7,838 bases of DNA from Reyranella sp. Lineage in GTDB: Bacteria; Pseudomonadota; Alphaproteobacteria; Reyranellales; Reyranellaceae. The stretch is taken from assembly GCA_004296815.1 (NCBI GenBank), contig SCVT01000484.1, forward strand, positions 1-7,838. Reading direction: 5' to 3'. The position numbers and the translations under genes are program-made. Below, one piece after another: positions 1 through 6,193 of the stretch. The first letter of the stretch is position 1, and each line of letters starts with the position of its first letter. The notes beneath the pieces are model-generated. The model ran no database searches. It was not told the origin of the DNA and was given only the letters and a program-made list of their open reading frames with translations.

Positions 1-750
1 ATGCGCAGCGCCATCGATATCCGCAACATCGACGTCGCCGCGGCCTCGAAGGCCGGCGTCCTCGTCACGCATGCAGAGGCGGGCTTCGTGAAGTCGGTGG
101 TCGAATTGACGCTCGGCTTCCTGGTCGACCTCTCCCGCGGCGTCACGCGCGCGGCCACGGCCTACCATCAGGGGGAGAGACCCGAGATCAAGGTCGGTCG
201 CCAGCTCGCCGGCAGCACCGTGGGCATCATCGGCTACGGCCGCATCTCGCGCGATCTCGCGCCGCTGCTCGCGACCCTCGGCATGACGGTGCTGGTGTCC
301 GATCCCTATGCGCAGATCGACGACCGCCGCCTGGTGAAGCTCCCGATGGATGAGCTGCTGGCGAAATCCGACTACGTGATCTGCCTCGCCATCGCCAACG
401 AGGAGACTGAGAACCTGCTGAACGCTGCGGCCTTCGCGCGCATGAAGCCCGACGCCTTCTTCATCAACATGTCGCGCGGCAACCTGGTCGACGAGGCGGC
501 CCTCGCGGCGGCGCTGGCCGAGGGCCGCATCGCCGGCGCGGCGATGGATGTCGGCCGCGCGCCCGACCAGATGCCGACACCGGAACTTGCGCGATTGCCC
601 AATGTCATCGCCACGCCGCATATCGGCGGCCTGACGCCGCCCGCCAGCGAGAGCCAGGCCTTCGACACGGTCCGCCAGGTCGAGGCGCTGGTGAAAGGGG
701 AGGTGCCGCCGGGTGCGGCCAACCTCGCCGACTGGACACGGCGCGGCTGA
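1..750 (+). CDS. D-2-hydroxyacid dehydrogenase family protein, 5'-partial, catalytic Glu replaced
   Basis: This is the C-terminal three quarters of an NAD-dependent D-2-hydroxyacid dehydrogenase (SerA/PdxB/glyoxylate reductase superfamily), probably cytoplasmic. The reading frame is open to base 1. The ATG there is most likely an internal Met, because the sequence begins inside the N-terminal substrate domain, near the IDVAAASKAGV stretch; roughly 70-80 residues should lie upstream. Counting from base 1, the Rossmann motif is G78-Y-G80-R-I-S83 (GxGxxS rather than GxGxxG), with Asp101 ending the second strand, which favours NAD over NADP. The catalytic Arg is R159 (NMSRGNLVDE) and the His is H207 (TPHIGG). 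The Glu normally in the DVFxxEP motif is absent: the segment reads DVGRAPDQMP, with Pro188 at that position. It is followed after 17 bases by a small ORF. The natural substrate cannot be read from the sequence, and reduced or altered catalysis is possible. Confidence 0.88.
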   Translation: MRSAIDIRNIDVAAASKAGVLVTHAEAGFVKSVVELTLGFLVDLSRGVTRAATAYHQGERPEIKVGRQLAGSTVGIIGYGRISRDLAPLLATLGMTVLVSDPYAQIDDRRLVKLPMDELLAKSDYVICLAIANEETENLLNAAAFARMKPDAFFINMSRGNLVDEAALAAALAEGRIAGAAMDVGRAPDQMPTPELARLPNVIATPHIGGLTPPASESQAFDTVRQVEALVKGEVPPGAANLADWTRRG

Positions 751-767
751 GAGCCCATCTCTGGGGC

Positions 768-953
768 ATGCGCACGCCGAAGGATCTGATGGCCGTCCAC
801 GTCCCGAGGGAAGATCTCGGCGACTACAACCTCAGCGAGGCCGGCTGGTACGCAATGGACGATGGCGGCCACGTGATCCTCGGGCCGTTCGAGAGCCTGC
901 CACTGTGCGACCGCGCCATCCGCGATCGCCTGGAGCAGCAGAAGGAAATCTGA
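768..953 (+). CDS. small conserved-looking hypothetical protein (61 or 54 aa)
   Basis: A small, charged, soluble protein that I do not recognise. It has no signal peptide or membrane segment. The middle reads GWYAMDDGGHVILGPFES, and the tail, with CDRAIRDRL, looks helical. The G-x-V-x-x-GPF pattern followed by a helix faintly recalls SPOR-like or other short beta-alpha folds, but this is too weak to assign a family. Codons keep the G/C third-position bias of real genes here. Two starts are possible. The ATG at 768 has no convincing ribosome site. The in-frame ATG at 789 (54 aa) has AAGGA at 780-784 with a four-base gap and may be the true start. It lies 17 bases after the dehydrogenase gene and is probably co-transcribed with it. 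Its stop codon lies inside a hairpin. Function unknown. Confidence 0.62.
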   Translation: MRTPKDLMAVHVPREDLGDYNLSEAGWYAMDDGGHVILGPFESLPLCDRAIRDRLEQQKEI

Positions 954-966
954 GGCTCGGCCTCAG
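950..966. terminator. candidate bidirectional hairpin terminator between convergent genes
   Basis: A perfect inverted repeat, CTGAGGC-TCG-GCCTCAG, gives a 7-bp GC-rich stem and a 3-base loop. It sits exactly where the small plus-strand gene (stop 951-953) and the minus-strand dehydrogenase (stop 977-979) meet tail to tail. The plus-strand run after the stem (TTGCCCGGTTT) is a poor U tract. On the minus strand, ATTTCCTTCT follows. The position fits a two-way terminator, but the weak U tracts make this tentative. Confidence 0.42.
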
Positions 967-976
967 TTGCCCGGTT

Positions 977-2008
977 TCAGTTACCAGGGCCGCGCTCCAT
1001 CGAGTAGGGCTGCCAGCGCAGCAGCTTCGACTTCTCGAGCACCATCGGATTGACGCAGGCGCGCGGCCAGCGGCCGCTCAGCACCAGCGACAGCTCGGCG
1101 CCGACGCGGCGCTTGCGCGCCTGGTCGAAGCGGCTCGAAGCCGAGGCGACGTGCGCGGTGAGGATCACGTTGTCCATGCCGAGCAGCGGATTGTTGTGGC
1201 CGACCGGCTCGGTCTCCAGCACGTCGAGGCCGGCGCCGGCGATCCAGCCCTCCTGCAGCGCCTTGATCATGGCGGGCTCGTCGACCGTGGAGCCGCGGCC
1301 GGTGTTCACGAACAGCGCGGTCTTCTTCATCTGGCGGAAGTGCTGTTCCTGCATCAGGTGATGCGCATCCTTGGTGCCGGGGGCGTGCATGGAGACGATG
1401 TCGGAGCGCTGCAGCAGCTCGTCGTAGCCGACCGGCTGCACGCCGTGCTCGCTCATCACGAGCTCCTCGATATAGGGATCGTAGGCCAGCATCTGGAAGC
1501 CGAACGGTGCGGCGCGTTTGGCGACGGCGCGCGCGACGTGGCCGAAGGAGATGAAGCCCAGCGTCATGCCCATGAGGCGCGGGAACTGGTAGAGCATCGG
1601 CCGCGCCTTGGCCCACTCGCCCTTGCGCACCATCTGGTCCTGCACCACGAGGCGGCGCCACGAGGCCAGGATCAGGGTCATGGCATGGTCGGCCACCTCC
1701 TCGATGAAGGTGTCGGGCACGTTGGTCACCGGGATGCCGAGCCTGGTGGCGACATCGACATCGACCGAGTCGACGCCGACGCTGCCCAGTGAAACCACCT
1801 TGAGCTTCTTGCCGGCCTCGATGACCTTGGCCGTGATGCGCGGCCGGCCCTTGCCGTAGATCGCGTCGGCATCGACGACCGCCTTGGCGAGCTCGTTTTC
1901 GTCGCCCGATACCTCGACGATCTCGGCATCGATGGCGCGCAAGGTCTCCATTTCCAGCGAATGGTCGGTCTTGCCCGGGCCGGTCGTCACGATCTTGAAA
2001 CGCGCCAC
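977..2008 (-). CDS. D-2-hydroxyacid dehydrogenase (NAD-dependent, phosphoglycerate dehydrogenase-like)
   Basis: A complete 343-residue cytoplasmic D-2-hydroxyacid dehydrogenase, which would interconvert a 2-oxoacid and a D-2-hydroxyacid with NAD(H). The catalytic triad is present: R238 (NTGRGSTVDE), E267 (LETEP) and H286 (TAHVAS). The 29-residue Arg-to-Glu distance is the same as in E. coli SerA. The dinucleotide motif is unusual: S154-F-G156-H-V-A159, where GxGxxG is the norm. D177 (AYDPY) at the end of the second strand suggests NAD. There is no C-terminal ACT domain, so it is not a full SerA-type regulated enzyme. The start is GTG (complement of 2006-2008), chosen because GGAGGAG lies seven bases upstream and the protein then begins MARFKIVTTG, at the expected first beta strand. 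The frame stays open further upstream, but that part is antisense to the hydrolase gene. It is divergent from that gene and convergent with the small ORF. Substrate not predictable. Confidence 0.92.
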   Translation of the reverse strand: MARFKIVTTGPGKTDHSLEMETLRAIDAEIVEVSGDENELAKAVVDADAIYGKGRPRITAKVIEAGKKLKVVSLGSVGVDSVDVDVATRLGIPVTNVPDTFIEEVADHAMTLILASWRRLVVQDQMVRKGEWAKARPMLYQFPRLMGMTLGFISFGHVARAVAKRAAPFGFQMLAYDPYIEELVMSEHGVQPVGYDELLQRSDIVSMHAPGTKDAHHLMQEQHFRQMKKTALFVNTGRGSTVDEPAMIKALQEGWIAGAGLDVLETEPVGHNNPLLGMDNVILTAHVASASSRFDQARKRRVGAELSLVLSGRWPRACVNPMVLEKSKLLRWQPYSMERGPGN

Positions 2009-2015
2009 GTGTTGT

Positions 2016-2022
2016 CTCCTCC
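2016..2022 (-). promoter_or_regulatory. strong Shine-Dalgarno site fixing a GTG start
   Basis: The minus strand reads GGAGGAG here, seven bases before the GTG at 2008. It is the best ribosome site in the window and decides the start of the dehydrogenase in a frame that otherwise stays open for another 1.4 kb. Confidence 0.75.
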
Positions 2023-2036
2023 GTCGATTTGACGGC

Positions 2037-2064
2037 ACTCTAGCGCAATAAAGCGCGCGTCCAA
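2037..2064 (-). promoter_or_regulatory. candidate sigma-70-type promoter for the minus-strand dehydrogenase
   Basis: On the minus strand, TTGGAC (complement of 2059-2064) and TAGAGT (complement of 2037-2042) are separated by 16 bases, within the 72-base divergent gap. Transcription would begin near 2030, leaving a leader of about 22 bases that contains the GGAGGAG site. A short inverted repeat, CCGTC-GATTT-GACGG (2021-2035), overlaps the predicted start of transcription and could be an operator or chance. Both hexamers are imperfect matches, so this is a proposal from position and spacing. No equally good promoter is seen for the divergent hydrolase gene. Confidence 0.35.
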
Positions 2065-2080
2065 CCACGGTGATTAAGCA

Positions 2081-3613
2081 ATGCCTTCCGCCAAGAACGT
2101 CCTCCTGATCGTCGTCGACCAATGGCGCGGCCTGATGCTGCCGAAGCTCGGGGCGGACTATCTTAAGCTGCCCAGCATCGACCGCCTCTGCGCCGAGGGC
2201 GTGACCTTCCGCAACCATTTCACCCAGGCTGTGCCCTGCGGGCCGGCGCGCGCCAGCCTGCTGACCGGCCAGTACCTGATGAATCACCGCGCGGTGCAGA
2301 ACACCATTCCGCTGTCGTCGCGCTTCACCAACCTGGCGCACGAGCTGCGCCGCGGCGGCTACGATCCGGCGCTGGTCGGCTACACCACGACGACGCCCGA
2401 TCCGCGCCAGACCGCGCCCAACGATCCGCGCTTCTTCGTCCTGGGCGACATCATGGACGGCTTCCACTCGGTCGGCGCCTTCGAGAACCGCGACGCCTAT
2501 TTCGGCTGGGTTGCGAGTCAGGGCTTCGAGCTGCCGAAGAACCGAGACGAAGTCTGGCTGCCGCAGGGAGAGCCCGGCGCCGGCGCCACGGGCCGGCCGG
2601 CGGTGATCCCCAAGGAACTGTCCGACACCGCCTGGTTCACCGAGCGCGGGCTGACCTATCTGCGGGGCCGCAGCGGCAAGCCGTGGTTCCTCCATCTCGG
2701 CTACTACCGGCCGCATCCGCCGTTCATCGCGCCGGCGCCCTACAACGCGATGTACCGGCCCGAGGACATGCCCAAGGTAGTCCGCGCGGCCTCGCCCGCC
2801 GAGGAGGCCAAGCAGAACGCGCTGCTCGGCTACTACGTGAACCACATCAGCCAGGCGAGCTTCTTCCAGGACGGCAAGGCGCTCGGCTCGGCGATGAGCG
2901 AGGAGGAGGTGGCGCAGATGCGCGCGACCTATTGCGGCCTGATGAGCGAGATCGACGATCATCTCGGCCGCGTCTTCGACTATCTCAAGCAGACCGGCCA
3001 GTGGGACGACACGCTGATCGTCTTCACCTGCGACCACGGCGAGCAGCTCGGCGACCATCACCTGCTGGGCAAGATCGGCTATTTCGACGAGTCCTACCGC
3101 ATCCCGATGATCGTCCGCGATCCGCGTCATGAGGCCAACGGCACGCGCGGCACGGTGGTCGAGACGTTCACCGAGACCATCGACACCATGCCGACCATCC
3201 TCGAATGGATGGGCCTGCCGGTGCCGCGCCAGTGTGATGGCCACTCGCTGCTGCCGTTCTGCGAAGGCGAGCCGCCGACCGACTGGCGCACCGAGGTCCA
3301 CTACGAGTTCGACTTCCGCGACCTGCACTACAGCAAGCCCGAATCGACGCTCGGCCTGCCCATGGACAAGTGCTCGCTGGCGGTCGTGCAGGACGAGGCC
3401 TTCAAGTACGTCCACTTCGCGGCCCTGCCGCCGCTGCTGTTCGACCTCAAGAAGGACCCCGGCCAGTTCGTCAATCGCGCGACCGATCCCGCCTATGCTG
3501 CGGTGCTCGCCGACTATGCCCGCAAGATGCTGGACTGGCGGCTGGGCTATGCCGAGCGCACGCTGACCGGCTACCGCGCCACGCCCAAGGGGCTGGAGGT
3601 GCGCGCGGCGTAG
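2081..3613 (+). CDS. formylglycine-dependent hydrolase, phosphonate monoester hydrolase / sulfatase family
   Basis: A 510-residue member of the alkaline phosphatase superfamily with the sulfatase signature C53-G-P-A-R57, followed by ASLLTG. Cys53 would be oxidised to formylglycine, the catalytic nucleophile. The layout agrees closely with what I recall of Rhizobium leguminosarum phosphonate monoester hydrolase/phosphodiesterase (about 514 aa): metal ligands D13, D318 and H319 (CDHGEQ), plus N74, Y101, T103 (GYTTTT), H212 (RPHPPF) and K331. Those enzymes cleave phosphonate monoesters and phosphodiesters and are promiscuous on aryl sulfates, so the natural substrate is uncertain. No signal peptide is visible: VLLIVVDQ at the N terminus is the first core strand holding D13, so a cytoplasmic site is likely. 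The ATG follows GGTGA by seven bases. The gene ends 14 bases before pcaH on the same strand. The modifying enzyme (FGE or anSME) is not in the window. The B. caryophylli counterpart is called pehA; I leave the symbol blank because function is unproven. Confidence 0.9.
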   Translation: MPSAKNVLLIVVDQWRGLMLPKLGADYLKLPSIDRLCAEGVTFRNHFTQAVPCGPARASLLTGQYLMNHRAVQNTIPLSSRFTNLAHELRRGGYDPALVGYTTTTPDPRQTAPNDPRFFVLGDIMDGFHSVGAFENRDAYFGWVASQGFELPKNRDEVWLPQGEPGAGATGRPAVIPKELSDTAWFTERGLTYLRGRSGKPWFLHLGYYRPHPPFIAPAPYNAMYRPEDMPKVVRAASPAEEAKQNALLGYYVNHISQASFFQDGKALGSAMSEEEVAQMRATYCGLMSEIDDHLGRVFDYLKQTGQWDDTLIVFTCDHGEQLGDHHLLGKIGYFDESYRIPMIVRDPRHEANGTRGTVVETFTETIDTMPTILEWMGLPVPRQCDGHSLLPFCEGEPPTDWRTEVHYEFDFRDLHYSKPESTLGLPMDKCSLAVVQDEAFKYVHFAALPPLLFDLKKDPGQFVNRATDPAYAAVLADYARKMLDWRLGYAERTLTGYRATPKGLEVRAA

Positions 3614-3615
3614 GC

Positions 3616-3621
3616 TAGAAT
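3616..3621 (+). promoter_or_regulatory. candidate -10 element giving a leaderless pcaH mRNA
   Basis: TAGAAT (five of six matches to TATAAT) sits directly after the stop codon of the hydrolase gene, and exactly six bases separate it from the pcaH ATG at 3628. Transcription from it would start at or within a base of the A of the ATG. There is no convincing Shine-Dalgarno site before pcaH, as expected for a leaderless message. No good -35 box is seen 16-18 bases upstream, so an activator such as a PcaQ- or PcaR-type regulator would probably be needed; no regulator gene is in the window. Confidence 0.33.
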
Positions 3622-3627
3622 GGTTCT

Positions 3628-4329
3628 ATGACCGAACAGGCCTATCGCCGCCCGGCCGCGGGGACGCACCCGGCCAACCTCTCGCCCGAGTACAAGTCGA
3701 CGGTGGCACGCTCGCCGTCGAAGCCGGCAGTCATCCTGCCGCAGACGCTCTCGGAGATCACCGGGCCGCTCCGCCGGGAGGAGCGACTCGACGCCGGCGA
3801 AAGCGACCTCACGAAGCAGCGGATGGCCGCACCGCTCGGCGAACGCATCATCGTGCAGGGCCGCGTGCTCGACGAGGACGGCCGCGCCGTGCCGCAGGCG
3901 CTGGTCGAGATCTGGCAATGCAACGCCGCCGGCCGTTATCACCATCCCGGTGACCAGCACGATGCGCCGCTCGATCCCAATTTCTACGGCGGCGGCCGCG
4001 TGAGGGCCGACGAGGACGGCAACTATCGCTTCGTCACCATCAAGCCCGGCGCCTATCCGTGGGGCAACCATCGCAACGCCTGGCGGCCGGCGCATATCCA
4101 CTTCTCGCTGTTCGGGCCGGCCTTCGCGACGCGCCTGATCACGCAGATGTACTTCCCGGGCGATCCGCTGCTGGCGTTCGATCCGATCTACAATTCGGTG
4201 CCGGCGGGCGCGCGGGCGCGCCTGCAGTCGTCGTTCGACATGGAGGCGACCCAGCCCGAATGGGCTCTCGCCTACCGCTTCGATATCGTGCTGCGCGGCC
4301 GCAACGCCACGCCGATGGAGAACGCATGA
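3628..4329 (+). CDS. pcaH: protocatechuate 3,4-dioxygenase beta subunit
   Basis: The iron-carrying subunit of protocatechuate 3,4-dioxygenase, which opens the ring of protocatechuate between its two hydroxyls to give 3-carboxy-cis,cis-muconate in the beta-ketoadipate pathway. It has 233 residues, the normal size. The non-heme Fe(III) ligands are all present: Y104 (AGRYHHPGD), Y143 (KPGAYPWGN), H156 and H158 (RPAHIHFS), with R153 at the place of the active-site Arg. These match the Pseudomonas putida ligands Y108, Y147, R157, H160 and H162 with a constant shift of four. The N-terminal extension before TGPLRREERL is the usual beta-subunit arm. It starts 14 bases after the hydrolase gene, with no clear ribosome site, and its stop overlaps the pcaG start as ATGA, indicating translational coupling to its partner subunit. 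Cytoplasmic. Confidence 0.97.
   Translation: MTEQAYRRPAAGTHPANLSPEYKSTVARSPSKPAVILPQTLSEITGPLRREERLDAGESDLTKQRMAAPLGERIIVQGRVLDEDGRAVPQALVEIWQCNAAGRYHHPGDQHDAPLDPNFYGGGRVRADEDGNYRFVTIKPGAYPWGNHRNAWRPAHIHFSLFGPAFATRLITQMYFPGDPLLAFDPIYNSVPAGARARLQSSFDMEATQPEWALAYRFDIVLRGRNATPMENA
4317..4320 (+). promoter_or_regulatory. Shine-Dalgarno site for pcaG inside the pcaH 3' end
   Basis: GGAG lies within the last codons of pcaH, five bases before the overlapping pcaG ATG at 4326. It selects this start over the upstream open extension of the same frame, which is only a shadow of pcaH. Confidence 0.6.
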
Positions 4330-4889
4330 GCCACGCGCTCACACCGTCGCAGACGATCGGCCCGTTCTATTTCGGCACGCTCGCCAATACCTACCGCGCC
4401 GAACTCGCGCCACCCGGCGTCGCCGGCGAGCGCATCGAGCTCGCGATCGCGCTGCACGACCGGGACGGCGCCGTCGTGCCCGACGGGCTGATCGAGATCT
4501 GGCAGGCCAACAGCCACGGCCGCTACAACCACCCCGAGGACCGCCGCAACCTGCCGCTCGATGCGGGCTTCGAAGGCTTCGGACGCGCCTCGACCGACAA
4601 GGCGGGAGTCGCGCGCTTCGGCACCGTACGGCCCGGCCGCGTGCCGTGGCCGCAGGGCGGCCTGCAGGCCGCGCACGTCAACATCTCGGTGTTCGCGCGC
4701 GGCGTGCTCAATCGGCTGGCGACGCGCCTCTACTTCGACGGCGATCCGGCGTTGGCCGAGGATCCAGTGCTGAAGCTCGTCGAGGCCGCGCGCCGGCCGA
4801 CGCTGATCGCCAAGCGCGACGGCGGGGGCCTGTGGACGCTGTCGATCCATCTCGGCGGCGCCCACGAAACCGTCTTCTTCGACGGCTGA
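4326..4889 (+). CDS. pcaG: protocatechuate 3,4-dioxygenase alpha subunit
   Basis: The 187-residue alpha subunit that pairs with PcaH; it helps form the active-site pocket but does not hold iron. The intradiol dioxygenase opening TPSQTIGPFY (residues 6-15) is present, and the fold repeats that of PcaH. The metal site is degenerate in the way expected of an alpha subunit: the first Tyr is kept (Y67, HGRYNHPED), the second Tyr position reads RPGRVPWPQ, and the His pair AHIH of PcaH becomes A116-H117-V-N119. The FARG segment (residues 123-126) followed by TRLYFDGD is typical of PcaG. It is slightly shorter than the Pseudomonas protein (about 200 aa). It overlaps pcaH by four bases (ATGA) and ends two bases before pcaB, so the three genes should form one translation-coupled unit. 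Confidence 0.95.
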   Translation: MSHALTPSQTIGPFYFGTLANTYRAELAPPGVAGERIELAIALHDRDGAVVPDGLIEIWQANSHGRYNHPEDRRNLPLDAGFEGFGRASTDKAGVARFGTVRPGRVPWPQGGLQAAHVNISVFARGVLNRLATRLYFDGDPALAEDPVLKLVEAARRPTLIAKRDGGGLWTLSIHLGGAHETVFFDG

Positions 4890-4891
4890 GC

Positions 4892-6193
4892 ATGGCCGAT
4901 CGCCTCGTCAACGCCCTGGGCTCTGCCGCCGCGACGGCCGAGGCCTTCTCCGATACGGCGACGCTGCGCCACTTGCTGCGCTTCGAGGCGGCCCTCGCCG
5001 AGGCAACGGCCGCCGCCGGTCTCATTCCGAAGCGCGCCGCGAAGACGATCGTCGCGGCCTGCGACGCCTCGCTCTACCAAGCGGCGCCTCTCGCGGCGGC
5101 CGCGCGTCGGACGGCGACGCTCACGGTCCCGGTCGTGAAGGCGCTGACCGAGGAAGTGAACAGGCGCAATCCGCAGGCCGCCGAATACGTCCATTGGGGC
5201 GCCACCAGCCAGGATGTGCTCGACACCACTGTGGTGTTGCAGCTCGGGGAAGCGTTGCCGCCGCTGCTCAAGTCTCTCGACGGTATCGTCGCCTCCTTCG
5301 TGAAGCTCGCGAAGAAGCATCGCGCGACGCCGATGCTCGGCCGCACCTTGCTGCAGCCCGCGACGCCACTGGCGCTTGGCCAAAAGGTCGCCGGCTGGGC
5401 GTCGGACATCGATCGCGCCAAGCGGCGCCTCGCCGTGAGCTTCACGGAAACGCAGGTGCTGCAGTTCGGCGGTGCGTCGGGAAGCCTGACGGCGCTGGGC
5501 CGCGAGGCTGAGCCCGTGATGAAGTCGATGGCCAAGGCGCTGAAGCTCGCCCTTCCGCCCGCGCCCTGGTTCACCCAGCGCGTGCGGGTCGCAGCCCTCG
5601 CGCAGGACAGCGCGCTGGTCGTCGGCGCACTCGCCAAGGCCGCACGCGACATCTCGCTGATGATGCAGATCGAGGTCGGCGAGGCTTCCGAACCGTCGGG
5701 TCCTGGACGCGGTGGCTCCTCGACCATGCCGCACAAGCGCAATCCCGTCGGTGCGGCGCTGGTCCTCGCCGCCGCGGCGCGCGCGCCGATGCTGGCTGCG
5801 ACGATCGTCGCCGCGATGCCGCAGGAGCACGAGCGGGCGCTCGGCGGCTGGCAGGCCGAGTGGCCCACGCTGGCGGCGCTGATCGAGGCGCTGGGCTCGG
5901 CCGTCGAGGCAATGGCTGAAGTATCAGCGGGCCTGGCGATCGAACCCGACGCGCTGCAGGCCAACATGGATGCGGCCGAAGCTGCTGTGTTTGCCGAACG
6001 CGCGACGTTTCTGCTGGCAAAGAAGATGGGCAAGAAGAAAGCCCACACGCTGGTCGAAGCCGCGCTCGCGAAGGGCGGCTCGTTCATCGAGGCGCTGGGC
6101 CAGCTCGAGAAGGAACTCGCCGACGAGGCGGCGTTGCTAGGCTACTCGCCGAAATTCGTCGATCGCCTGCTGGCCGATCTCAGGCGTAGATGA
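4892..6193 (+). CDS. pcaB: 3-carboxy-cis,cis-muconate cycloisomerase
   Basis: A 433-residue member of the fumarase/aspartase/argininosuccinate lyase superfamily. From its place right after pcaHG it is assigned as the enzyme that turns 3-carboxy-cis,cis-muconate into 4-carboxymuconolactone. The superfamily signature GSSTMPHKRNP is at residues 275-285, and the early conserved block HWGATSQDVLDT at 101-112; both are of the form seen in PcaB and adenylosuccinate lyase relatives. Helical throughout, with a tetramer expected from the family. The start at 4892 is two bases after the pcaG stop. The frame is open further upstream, but that part overlaps pcaG. No ribosome site is visible, so it probably depends on coupling to pcaG. 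The last 14 bases overlap the 3' end of greB on the other strand. Without the operon context, adenylosuccinate lyase would be the main alternative. Confidence 0.93.
   Translation: MADRLVNALGSAAATAEAFSDTATLRHLLRFEAALAEATAAAGLIPKRAAKTIVAACDASLYQAAPLAAAARRTATLTVPVVKALTEEVNRRNPQAAEYVHWGATSQDVLDTTVVLQLGEALPPLLKSLDGIVASFVKLAKKHRATPMLGRTLLQPATPLALGQKVAGWASDIDRAKRRLAVSFTETQVLQFGGASGSLTALGREAEPVMKSMAKALKLALPPAPWFTQRVRVAALAQDSALVVGALAKAARDISLMMQIEVGEASEPSGPGRGGSSTMPHKRNPVGAALVLAAAARAPMLAATIVAAMPQEHERALGGWQAEWPTLAALIEALGSAVEAMAEVSAGLAIEPDALQANMDAAEAAVFAERATFLLAKKMGKKKAHTLVEAALAKGGSFIEALGQLEKELADEAALLGYSPKFVDRLLADLRRR

Noticed and set aside
713..1792. 359-codon plus-strand frame antisense to the minus-strand dehydrogenase
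   Set aside because: It is a shadow of the dehydrogenase, rich in His, Arg and Ala, with no motif and no ribosome site.
2009..3415. Long open minus-strand frame (about 1.4 kb) upstream of the GTG start of the dehydrogenase, antisense to the hydrolase gene
   Set aside because: It runs opposite a gene with a complete set of catalytic residues. Its translation is Arg/Ala/Val/Leu-rich low-complexity sequence with no family motif, as expected from the complement of GC-rich codons. A strong ribosome site and a family-like N terminus place the real start at 2008.
4646..4891. Upstream extension of the pcaB frame
   Set aside because: It overlaps pcaG in another frame and its translation is unlike any PcaB N terminus; the family-like start is at 4892.
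4730..6087. Long minus-strand frames across pcaG and pcaB (including a 366-codon and a 337-codon frame)
   Set aside because: Their Arg/Ala/Ser-rich translations are complements of the pca genes and carry no recognisable motif or ribosome site.
4892..6193. Adenylosuccinate lyase as the identity of the lyase-family gene
   Set aside because: The fold and signature allow it, but the two-base spacing after pcaHG and the matching reaction order make PcaB far more likely.
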